From: Methylophilales bacterium UBA4017
Lineage (GTDB): Bacteria; Pseudomonadota; Gammaproteobacteria; Burkholderiales; Methylophilaceae
Direction: 5' to 3'
Assembly: GCA_002384685.1 (NCBI GenBank)
Contig: DGAZ01000028.1
Span: 1-5,776, forward strand
Length of the DNA stretch: 5,776 bases
The translations under genes were made by a program, and so were the position numbers. The notes beneath the pieces are model-generated. The model had not been told where the DNA came from. It saw only the letters and a program-made list of their open reading frames with translations, and made no database searches. Position 1 is the stretch's first letter. Every line of letters begins with the position of its first letter. Below, piece by piece: positions 1-5,665 of this stretch.

Positions 1-1710
1 TTTTTACGTTTTTTTGCAGATACATTTTTTTCTAAACGCTATGGTCATCGTGCTGTTGTTTTAGAAACGGTCGCCGCCGTCCCTGGTATGGTTGCAGGCA
101 TGTGGATTCATTTAAAATGCTTACGAAAAATGCAGAGTGACCGAGGTTGGATTAAAATTCTTCTTGATGAAGCCGAAAATGAAAGGATGCATCTTATGAC
201 TTTCATAGAAATTGCTAAACCTAACTGGTTTGAAAGAGGCTTAATTCTTTTTGCTCAAGCTCTTTTTTGGCATTTTTATTTTATTCTTTATGTATTTTTT
301 CCTCGAACAGCTCATCGTCTAGTTGGCTATTTTGAAGAAGAAGCTGTTATTAGCTATACAGCTTACTTGGAGCAAGTAGAAAACGACCTGTCTCTCAATG
401 TTGCAGCACCACAAATTGCTATAAATTACTGGAAGCTTAAACCTGAGGCTAGGCTTATTGATGTCATAAAAGTCGTTAGAGACGACGAGGCTGGTCATGC
501 AGATGTTAATCATAAGCTTGCGGATACAATTGATGAGGACAAACATAGCGCAAAAAATATCAAACAAATAGAATACAAAAAAGAAGAGCCTGATTTTTCT
601 ACCGCCAATAAAAATAATATAAACGCACATCAAAGTACTACTTTATATAACTCTACGTCGTTGGGTGAAATCTCCCTATTTAATAGAATAGTCATGGCCC
701 CACTAACTAGAAGCCGAGCAACAGTATCTGGCGTTCCAACAGCTATCATGGCCGATTACTATTCTCAGCGGGCAAGTGCAGGGCTAATTATTGCTGAAGC
801 AACCCAGATAAGTCAGCAAGGCCAAGGCTATTCTTGGACTCCGGGAATATATACCGAAGAACAAACAAATGGCTGGAAAAATGTAGTGGATAAAGTCCAT
901 GGACGGGGTGGGAAGATCTGTCTTCAACTTTGGCATGTAGGAAGGATATCTCATACCGATCTTCAACCAGGCAATCAAAACCCAGTAGCTCCATCTGCAA
1001 TTAAGGCTAAGGCATCTATTTGGTTACAATCAGGCTCAGCGGAGGTTTCTGAACCAAGGGAATTAGAATTGTTTGAGATAGGAACCATCGTTGAAGATTA
1101 TCGTCAAGCAGCATTTAACGCTAAAAAAGCTGGTTTTGATATGATAGAGATCCATGCTGCAAACGGTTATTTAATTGATCAATTTCTTAGGGACAGCTCC
1201 AATAAACGATCAGATAGGTATGGTGGTTCCATAGAAAACAGAGCCCGACTTTTGTTAGAGATCATTGATGCTGTATCTTCTATATACCCTAACAATCGGA
1301 TTGGCTTTAGAATTGGGCCCACCTCAAACTTTAACGATATCAACGACTCAAATCCAGAAGAACTGTTTGCATACGTTGCGACGCAGTTAGGTAAAAAGGC
1401 TTTAGCTTATATGCACGCAATAGAAGGTCAAACAGGGGGTGACAGACAAAATATACCCTTCAACTATGACAAGCTTTATTCCTTATTTAAAGAAAACGGC
1501 GGTTTGGCAAGCATGGCAAATAATGGCTATGACAAAGATTTAGCAGAGTCGACAACAGTCGATTTGGTAGCGTTTGGAGTGCCCTTCATAGCTAATCCCG
1601 ATTTAGTATATAGGCTTGAACATGGGCTTCCGCTTAATGAGCCAGATCAAGCTACCTTCTATGGTGGGGATGAGAAAGGTTATTCTGATTATCCGTTTTA
1701 TGACAAATAA
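1..1710 (+). CDS. Alternative oxidase - Old Yellow Enzyme fusion protein (5' end outside window)
   Basis: The frame is open from base 1, so the N-terminus is missing; 569 residues are visible (numbered from the first visible codon). Residues 1 to about 172 are an alternative oxidase, the diiron enzyme that oxidises ubiquinol and reduces O2 to water at the inner membrane. The diiron ligand motifs are present: LET (E22), NERMH (E61, H64), FEEEA (111-115) and RDDEAGHADVNH (E163, H166). A hydrophilic Lys/Asn-rich linker (about 173-212) follows. Residues about 213-569 are a full-length Old Yellow Enzyme, an FMN ene-reductase: APLTRSRA with flavin-contacting T236, QLWHVGR, HAANGY with the His/Asn substrate pair (H385, N388) and proton-donor Y390, NKRSDRYGGS, and FRIGP with R437. 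The usual FGRP phosphate-binding motif reads FGVP (V527). There is no internal stop, so the fusion is real in this sequence. The joint role is inference: quinol oxidation coupled to, or tethered beside, NAD(P)H-dependent reduction of electrophiles. Its last 11 bases overlap the peroxiredoxin gene. Confidence 0.93.
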   Translation, partial: FLRFFADTFFSKRYGHRAVVLETVAAVPGMVAGMWIHLKCLRKMQSDRGWIKILLDEAENERMHLMTFIEIAKPNWFERGLILFAQALFWHFYFILYVFFPRTAHRLVGYFEEEAVISYTAYLEQVENDLSLNVAAPQIAINYWKLKPEARLIDVIKVVRDDEAGHADVNHKLADTIDEDKHSAKNIKQIEYKKEEPDFSTANKNNINAHQSTTLYNSTSLGEISLFNRIVMAPLTRSRATVSGVPTAIMADYYSQRASAGLIIAEATQISQQGQGYSWTPGIYTEEQTNGWKNVVDKVHGRGGKICLQLWHVGRISHTDLQPGNQNPVAPSAIKAKASIWLQSGSAEVSEPRELELFEIGTIVEDYRQAAFNAKKAGFDMIEIHAANGYLIDQFLRDSSNKRSDRYGGSIENRARLLLEIIDAVSSIYPNNRIGFRIGPTSNFNDINDSNPEELFAYVATQLGKKALAYMHAIEGQTGGDRQNIPFNYDKLYSLFKENGGLASMANNGYDKDLAESTTVDLVAFGVPFIANPDLVYRLEHGLPLNEPDQATFYGGDEKGYSDYPFYDK

Positions 1711-2545
1711 TTACACTCACATTTTAGTAACAATAAAAAAAATTGCGGCTATTAGTTTATTCTTTACTCATAACTTGTTTGCCTTACAAATTGGAGATAT
1801 TGCTCCAGACTTCGATGCCAGCACCAGCCTGGGTAAGTTAAATTTTTATAATTGGTCAGGGAATAATTGGGTCATTTTATTTTCTCATCCATCAGATTTT
1901 ACTCCGGTATGCACAACTGAGCTGGCTGAAGTCGCAAAATTACAGCCACACTTTGAGAAAAGAGATGTTAAGGTTTTAGCATTAAGTAGTGGGTCAGTTG
2001 CAGATCACTTGGAGTGGATTCCACACATTAATGAGTACAAGAATAGTTTAAAAAATAATACTTCATTAATAGGAATTGTAGAAAATTTATCGGAAAATAC
2101 TGATGTTCGCTATCCGATTATTGCAGATGAAGATTTATCTATTGCTATGCACTATGGTATGTATCACCCTAAAGCAAAGCCAAACTCAAACTCTCTTGGA
2201 AGTGGCGTAAAAGAAACTGTTAGATCGGTTTTTATAATAGATTCCAATAAAATTGTTCAAACCATTCTTGTCTACCCAAAAAATGTCGGGCGTAATTTCA
2301 CTGAAATTGTTCGCATTGTTGACGCGTTGCAATTGTCTGAAAAACACAAGGTATCTACACCCGCTAATTGGAAAATGGGTGATCCAGTAATCGTATCAAA
2401 CGACATTCCAACTGAAGACATTAAAGACAAATATGATACTAAGGAAGTCGATATTTTTCAAAACTATTTAAAGCTTATTGATCAGCCTGACTTTTTTGAG
2501 AGCAGTGAAAAAAGTAAAGATCGAAGCAGGGGTGGTTTTAAATAA
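1700..2545 (+). CDS. Exported 1-Cys peroxiredoxin, Prx6 type
   Basis: Predicted 281 residues. Peroxiredoxins of this class reduce H2O2 and organic peroxides through a peroxidatic cysteine. The active site is PSDFTPVCTTE, with P64, T68 and C71 in the Px(3)TxxC arrangement, and the conserved arginine is R175 in TVRSVF. C71 is the only cysteine, so no resolving Cys exists in the chain and an outside reductant is needed. The C-terminal Prx6 signature GRNFTEIVRIVDALQ, then HKVSTPANWKMGDPVIV, is intact. Family members normally begin close to the IGDxAPDF motif; here about 30 extra residues precede it (two Lys at 13-14, hydrophobic 15-22, possible cut after LFA at 28). They look like a Sec signal peptide, implying periplasmic action. 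The ATG at 1700 is chosen because it starts this peptide and overlaps the stop of the preceding gene, suggesting translational coupling; no good Shine-Dalgarno is visible. In-frame ATGs at 1661 and 1670 are possible but lie deep in the upstream gene. The C-terminal tail is charged and non-conserved. Confidence 0.9.
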   Translation: MTNNYTHILVTIKKIAAISLFFTHNLFALQIGDIAPDFDASTSLGKLNFYNWSGNNWVILFSHPSDFTPVCTTELAEVAKLQPHFEKRDVKVLALSSGSVADHLEWIPHINEYKNSLKNNTSLIGIVENLSENTDVRYPIIADEDLSIAMHYGMYHPKAKPNSNSLGSGVKETVRSVFIIDSNKIVQTILVYPKNVGRNFTEIVRIVDALQLSEKHKVSTPANWKMGDPVIVSNDIPTEDIKDKYDTKEVDIFQNYLKLIDQPDFFESSEKSKDRSRGGFK

Positions 2546-2556
2546 TCTCAACCACC
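2531..2556. repeat. Inverted repeat between convergent stop codons
   Basis: GGTGGTT (2531-2537) and AACCACC (2550-2556) form a perfect 7-bp stem with a 12-base loop. It spans the 2-bp gap between the peroxiredoxin stop and the stop of the small - strand gene, where a bidirectional terminator would be expected. No T-tract follows on either strand, so it is not a standard intrinsic terminator. It may only be a transcript-end hairpin. Confidence 0.4.
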
Positions 2557-2679
2557 ATCGCCGTTTAACCTTGCTACATTTTTTATTCTTTCACTAGTTC
2601 CAGAATCAATAACTGCTACTAAGCTACCGAAAGCAACAATCAGCAACAGCAATTTAATTATACCGCTTACTCTAGACAT
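2548..2679 (-). CDS. Small single-pass membrane protein, 43 aa
   Basis: An ATG at 2679-2677 opens 43 codons ending in TGA. The protein begins MSRVSG, has one strongly hydrophobic segment IIKLLLLIVAFGSLVAVI (residues 7-24), then a charged, soluble tail with D25, E30, R31, K33 and R37, ending in a glycine-rich tip. That is the layout of a small single-pass inner-membrane protein; no cysteine or known motif is visible. It starts 8 bases after the stop of the upstream Sel1-repeat gene, has only a weak Shine-Dalgarno (GAA-rich sequence over the upstream stop), and probably depends on translational coupling. It ends 2 bp from the convergent peroxiredoxin stop, so it fills the whole gap. Function is unknown; position suggests it is made with, and may act at the membrane beside, the exported Sel1 protein. 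It could be a chance ORF, but the clean membrane segment and tight packing argue for a gene. Confidence 0.62.
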   Translation of the reverse strand: MSRVSGIIKLLLLIVAFGSLVAVIDSGTSERIKNVARLNGDGG

Positions 2680-2687
2680 GATTATTT

Positions 2688-3935
2688 CTAGTTCGCGACA
2701 TAAAGCTGAACATCTTCTGGTTCACGCATTGAAAAGCTTTCTGATAACAACTGTGGTTTAATCAGCCCTGAATTTTCCGCTTTATGAAACCAATGGGCTG
2801 CCTTGTCATTATTTTTTTCAACCCATCGCCCGTCACGGTAATGAATGCCCATATGATATTCTGCTTGGACCAATTCTTTTGCTGCAGCCTTATTAAAATA
2901 TTCAAATGCCTTTTTGTTATCAACTGGGGTACCTAAGCCATAATGATACAAGAATCCTAGATTTAAATACGTTTCTGGTATGTTGTCGTCTAGCGCTTTT
3001 AAATAATAATTGCGAGCGGATATATAATTTTGTGTAATTCCTCTTCCATATTGTGCCATTAAGCCTAAGTTAAAATATGCTTCTTTTATGCCCTTCTGAG
3101 AAGCCTTTACGTACCATCGATGAGCATTGTAATGATCTTGCATTGAGCTTGGTCCGTAATGGTATATTTGGGCAAGATTCAGCTGTGCTTCACCTAAGCC
3201 TTGGCTTGCAGCTAAATCATAATACTTTATGGCTTGGTCTAAGTCATAAGAGACACCTTCTCCGGTTGTAAATAATTTCCCCAAATTAAATTGGGCTTCC
3301 TTCATCTTATTGTCGGCAGCTTTTTTATACCAGTGTGCCGCCTCATGCATATTCTTTATTGTTCCTAAGCCATAATGGTTCATCTGTCCTAGATTAAATT
3401 GAGACTCTACAATCCCTTCAGAAATGTTTGGGCATCCATTTATATCTATCGTATATTGGGTACCCGCAGACTTTGTAAACCATTCAAACGCTTGTGCTAA
3501 ATTCTTTTTCTTTCCAATGCCATAGCGGTTCATTAAACCTAAATTGAATTGTGCTTCTGGCATTTTTTTTGCTGCTGCTTTTTGATAATGCATATAGGCT
3601 TCTGATAAATTTTTTGCTTTACCTTTGCCATAATGATTCATCAGCCCTAATTTAAAATTTGCCTGTTCTATACCGCTATCTGCAGCTTGCTTATAAAGGT
3701 CCAGCGCCCTGGTGTAGTCTTTAGTTAATTTCTTTCCTTTAATATACAGCTCTGCGAAATGATATTGAGCTTTTGCGACTTCTATTTTTTCTGGTGGGTT
3801 ACCAAATCCCTTGAATTGGCCTTTGGGGTACCATGATTGCCAAAAATTTTTCTCATTACAGGCCTGCGAGAGTGAAGGTATAGAGAACATCAAAAGGAGC
3901 TGACTTAATATAACAGTAATTTTTTTGAGCATCAT
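2688..3935 (-). CDS. Exported Sel1-repeat protein (about nine repeats)
   Basis: Predicted 415 residues. Residues 1-25 form a signal peptide: Lys 4-5, hydrophobic core to about 19, then SLSQA before C26. The site fits signal peptidase I; a lipoprotein is possible but the lipobox is poor (Ser, not Leu, at -3). Residues 53-390 are about nine 36-residue Sel1-like repeats with the pattern EAQFNLGLMxxYGxG...A..WYxKAA, starting near 53, 89, 125, 175, 211, 247, 283, 319 and 355. A 14-residue insertion containing C168 separates repeats three and four. Such alpha/alpha solenoids bind other proteins; no enzyme domain is present. There are two adjacent ATGs. AGGA lies 4 bases before the first and 7 before the second, so 3932 may be the true start. 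It probably acts in the periplasm as an adaptor or sensor. It follows a sigma factor and its putative membrane regulator but is separated from them by a terminator with a promoter candidate inside. Confidence 0.9.
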   Translation of the reverse strand: MMLKKITVILSQLLLMFSIPSLSQACNEKNFWQSWYPKGQFKGFGNPPEKIEVAKAQYHFAELYIKGKKLTKDYTRALDLYKQAADSGIEQANFKLGLMNHYGKGKAKNLSEAYMHYQKAAAKKMPEAQFNLGLMNRYGIGKKKNLAQAFEWFTKSAGTQYTIDINGCPNISEGIVESQFNLGQMNHYGLGTIKNMHEAAHWYKKAADNKMKEAQFNLGKLFTTGEGVSYDLDQAIKYYDLAASQGLGEAQLNLAQIYHYGPSSMQDHYNAHRWYVKASQKGIKEAYFNLGLMAQYGRGITQNYISARNYYLKALDDNIPETYLNLGFLYHYGLGTPVDNKKAFEYFNKAAAKELVQAEYHMGIHYRDGRWVEKNNDKAAHWFHKAENSGLIKPQLLSESFSMREPEDVQLYVAN

Positions 3936-3943
3936 AATTTCCT

Positions 3944-3979
3944 AAAAAAAATGGGTTCATCTTGATGACGAACCCATTT
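3944..3979 (-). terminator. Intrinsic terminator of the sigma / anti-sigma transcript
   Basis: Read on the - strand, AAATGGGTTC (3979-3970) and GAACCCATTT (3958-3949) form a perfect 10-bp stem with an 11-base loop, followed at once by a run of eight T (3951-3944, partly shared with the stem). It lies 29 bp after the stop of the membrane regulator gene. The T-run abuts the AGGA Shine-Dalgarno of the Sel1 gene, so the terminator sits inside that gene's leader. Confidence 0.85.
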
Positions 3980-3993
3980 CGTGAAGGTCAGGA
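3966..3993 (-). promoter_or_regulatory. Candidate ECF-type promoter of the Sel1-repeat gene
   Basis: On the - strand TCCTGAC (-35 like, TGAC at 3990-3987) is followed after 16 bases by CGTCA (-10 like, 3970-3966). CGTC is a known -10 core for several ECF sigma groups. The same element precedes the sigma gene with 17-base spacing. The -10 lies at the edge of and within the terminator loop and the spacer is the 5' stem arm. Transcription starting about 6-8 bases further on (near 3960) would leave a leader of about 25 bases carrying only the 3' arm. The start site is inferred. Confidence 0.6.
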
Positions 3994-4008
3994 TATAGCT
4001 TTAGTTAA

Positions 4009-4713
4009 TTAATCAACATTCTCAAACATATAATTCAAATTTATGTTTGCTGCATGGCTTCCTCGTGCCGCCGCTTTTTTATACCAGTCTTTTGCTTTTT
4101 GATTGTCTTGAGGAACATTGATTCCTTTTTCATACATCAGACCCATATTAAATTGCGCATTCTTATCGCCTTGTTCTGCCATAGCCAAACAAGCTGATAA
4201 AGACAAATGCTCTGGGCCACACTTTTTACCCTGTAATTCAAAGGGCTCATCAAATCGCGCTGGCGAAAGAATTCTTAATTGAAGTTTTGACCAAAATCCC
4301 GTAAAGGATCCATATTTATCCGTAATATATGCAAAGGGCTTATTTACCTTGTTTGTTATTGTTGTTGGGCTTTCCTCTGTTTGTAAAAAACTATCGACTC
4401 TAATAAGCTCGTTAGCGGCCCATACAACTGATGCGCCAAATAACAAGGCCGCTATCCATTTCGTGAATCTTTCTTTGGTTAATTTTTTCTTATCCTTTAA
4501 TATGCCTTCACGAACCAATGCCTCCATGTACCTTTCTAATCTTTTGGGCTCGCCAATGTTTAACTCTTGGTCTCTCGCCTCCCTTCTCTCTTGAATAATC
4601 GAACGAATTAGCTTGGCGTTTAGTTGCCAGGTTTTATTAAGGTTCGTTACAACATCTCCTCTTAGGACAGCCAGCCAACCATCATCGATTTTCTTTTCTC
4701 TATCTGTGCTCAT
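4009..4713 (-). CDS. Single-pass membrane protein with periplasmic Sel1 repeat; putative anti-sigma factor
   Basis: Predicted 234 residues. Residues 1-82 are charged and soluble with no signal peptide. Residues about 84-100 (TKWIAALLFGASVVWAA) form one membrane segment, preceded by a Lys/Arg-rich stretch (73-85) that predicts a cytoplasmic N-terminus. Residues 101-234 would be periplasmic, with C165 and C175 able to form a disulfide, and end in one to one-and-a-half Sel1 repeats (about 173-230, NAQFNMGLMYEKG...AKDWYKKAAARG). The ATG is 3 bases after the stop of the ECF-like sigma gene, with GGAG about 12 bases upstream inside that gene. Cytoplasmic head, one membrane span and a periplasmic sensor, directly behind an ECF sigma, is the classic anti-sigma arrangement; the head shows no anti-sigma domain I can recognise by eye, so this role is inference. 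The Sel1 repeat matches those of the next gene and suggests the two may bind the same partner or each other. Confidence 0.85.
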   Translation of the reverse strand: MSTDREKKIDDGWLAVLRGDVVTNLNKTWQLNAKLIRSIIQERREARDQELNIGEPKRLERYMEALVREGILKDKKKLTKERFTKWIAALLFGASVVWAANELIRVDSFLQTEESPTTITNKVNKPFAYITDKYGSFTGFWSKLQLRILSPARFDEPFELQGKKCGPEHLSLSACLAMAEQGDKNAQFNMGLMYEKGINVPQDNQKAKDWYKKAAARGSHAANINLNYMFENVD

Positions 4714-4716
4714 AAT

Positions 4717-5283
4717 TTAATCTAACTCCATACAATGCTTAATATAGGTTTTTAATTTTTTTCTACACTGCGACAAATATTCTTTTGTTGCTGCGGGTGT
4801 TCTATCAATTCGAATAGCAATATCTTTGATGGGATATCCATCTTGTTGCAGGTCAAGCGCATAACCATGATTAGGATTTTTTAACGCAAACCGTTCATAC
4901 CCCTCTCTCACACAATCATCGTTGTCACTTTCTACGTTATCCATATTCTCTATTGTTGATTCGTCGACATATTTATCTGAATTAAACTCTATAAATTCTT
5001 TTTCTCTTTTTGTTTTTCTTAAATAGTCTCTAGCTTTGTTCTTTGCAACTGTCCAGCACCACGCTTCGAATTTTTCTGGCTCATTAACCATCGCCGCTTT
5101 CTTTATAATAGTTATTAAGCTTTCTTGATTAAGATCTAATGCTTCTTGGTTCGCCAAGCGCCACTGTCCTTCAAAATGCTTTATGAGGGCCTTGTTTAAT
5201 GCTATAAAAATTGCCTCAGCTCCAGATTCTAAATCTGCATTATTCTGAGATATCAGCAAACCATGTATTTCTTTAAAATCCAT
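4717..5283 (-). CDS. ECF-like RNA polymerase sigma factor
   Basis: Predicted 188 residues, normal ECF size. Sigma region 2 spans about 22-95: an acidic DLNQESLITIIKKA stretch, then FEAWCWTVAKNKARDYLRKTKRE, which matches the region 2.3-2.4 pattern (F..W...IA.N...DYLRK..R) that melts and reads the -10 element. An acidic linker (97-125, rich in D/E/N) follows. Region 4 (about 126-182) holds a helix-turn-helix, DGYPIKDIAIRIDRTPAATK, then EYLSQCRKKLK, which would read the -35. No extra domain is present. The start is well supported: AGGGGG (5293-5288) lies 4 bases before the ATG. It is the first gene of the - strand cassette and is followed after 3 bases by a membrane protein likely to hold it inactive. 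A TGAC-N17-CGTC element 23 bp before the ATG suggests autoregulation. The region 2 match is diverged, so the exact ECF group cannot be given. Confidence 0.85.
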   Translation of the reverse strand: MDFKEIHGLLISQNNADLESGAEAIFIALNKALIKHFEGQWRLANQEALDLNQESLITIIKKAAMVNEPEKFEAWCWTVAKNKARDYLRKTKREKEFIEFNSDKYVDESTIENMDNVESDNDDCVREGYERFALKNPNHGYALDLQQDGYPIKDIAIRIDRTPAATKEYLSQCRKKLKTYIKHCMELD

Positions 5284-5304
5284 TAGTCCCCCTGTTTAAA
5301 CAAT

Positions 5305-5333
5305 TGACGACAGCCATTAACTAACCGTCAGGA
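5305..5333 (-). promoter_or_regulatory. Candidate ECF-type autoregulatory promoter of the sigma gene
   Basis: On the - strand TCCTGAC (TGAC at 5330-5327) and CGTCA (5309-5305) are separated by 17 bases between TGAC and CGTC. A start near 5299 would give a leader of about 16 bases containing the AGGGGG Shine-Dalgarno. The TCC before TGAC, the A after CGTC and an AATGG in the spacer are all shared with the candidate before the Sel1 gene. That this sigma factor reads it is inference from the pairing. Confidence 0.58.
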
Positions 5334-5371
5334 CTTTTTTACTTTTAATGTTAGGAAGTGCTTTTAATTCT

Positions 5372-5562
5372 ATGAAGTTTTTTCAGCCAATGAAAGCTTT
5401 TTATTTGTTTAGCTCTTCAACCCTGACCTTCGAGGAGCTTGCAACGTCATTGGTGTTGTAATAGTAATTCCTCCTGTATTTCCTATTACCGCTTGGCTCG
5501 AGCGTTATTCGGGCCACCTATCTCATACCGCTGATAATGCTAATGATAATGATTCGCAGTAA
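5372..5562 (+). pseudogene. Possible frameshifted small reading frame (uncertain)
   Basis: An ATG at 5372 opens 29 codons (start MKFFQPMKAFYLF) and stops at 5461. The overlapping frame one base back is open from 5413 to a TAA at 5560-5562 but has no ATG, GTG or TTG start; it encodes a hydrophobic GVVIVIPPVFPITAW followed by a polar LERYSGHLSHTADNANDND tail. Joined by a single-base shift near 5450-5460 they would give a small membrane protein of about 65 residues. No slippery heptamer and no close Shine-Dalgarno are visible (AGGA is 15 bases away). Chance openness is possible. Confidence 0.22.
5421..5450 (+). promoter_or_regulatory. Third TGAC-N17-CGTCA element, pointing right
   Basis: On the + strand CCTGACC (TGAC at 5424-5427) and CGTCAT (CGTC at 5445-5448) are spaced by 17 bases. 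It shares the 10-mer CCTGACCTTC and CGTCAT with the promoter candidate before the Sel1 gene. No convincing + strand gene lies in the following 325 bases, so it could drive a non-coding RNA or be a chance match. Confidence 0.38.
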
Positions 5563-5563
5563 C
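5533..5563. promoter_or_regulatory. Fur-box-like GATAAT hexamer array
   Basis: Successive hexamers read GATAAT, GCTAAT, GATAAT, GATTCG. Against the classic 19-bp Fur consensus (three GATAAT-like hexamers, the last inverted), the block starting at 5533 matches 15 of 19 and the one starting at 5545 matches 14 of 19, so two overlapping sites can be drawn. It lies about 250 bp upstream of the sigma gene. No good -10/-35 is seen with it, so its target is unclear; the repeat could instead be Asp-Asn codons of the doubtful frame here. Confidence 0.42.
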
Positions 5564-5620
5564 ACATTTATTTGTAATGTGCCTATCATTCTGATATGAC
5601 ATATTTATTTCATATCTTTT

Positions 5621-5653
5621 GGACGTTAGCTTTATTGATGTCCTACTGTTTTT
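5621..5653 (+). terminator. Terminator-like hairpin, + strand
   Basis: GGACGTT (5621-5627) pairs with GATGTCC (5637-5643), with two G-U pairs and a 9-base loop, then five T at 5649-5653 after a 5-base gap. It lies about 170 bp beyond the third promoter-like element and could end a short RNA. The gap before the T-run weakens the call. Confidence 0.3.
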
Positions 5654-5665
5654 CTCTTATTCAAG

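Noticed and set aside
319..1000. Long - strand frames opposite the AOX-OYE gene, and similar antisense frames at 3077-3271 and 4349-4594
   Set aside because: They are shadows of conserved coding sequence on the other strand, with no recognisable product or ribosome site.
2688..3935. The regular 108-bp periodicity as a CRISPR array or DNA tandem repeat
   Set aside because: The period equals 36 codons and similarity is at protein level (Sel1 repeats); there are no identical DNA repeats with unique spacers.
3994..4016. A sigma-70 promoter for the Sel1 gene (TTGATT ... TATATC, - strand)
   Set aside because: The spacing is only about 13 bases, and RNA from it would run into the intrinsic terminator.
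5305..5345. TGACG/CGTCA inverted repeat followed by a T-run on the + strand, as a terminator
   Set aside because: The stem is only 5 bp with a 16-base loop, no + strand gene leads into it, and the same bases are better explained as promoter elements of the sigma gene.
5411..5475. AGGAGG on the - strand (5475-5470) followed by a 17-codon frame starting with ATT, and an AGCTC/GAGCT hairpin (5411-5439), resembling a leader peptide with attenuator
   Set aside because: It would need an ATT start or a distant ATG, the peptide has no run of a regulatory amino acid, and no T-tract follows the hairpin.
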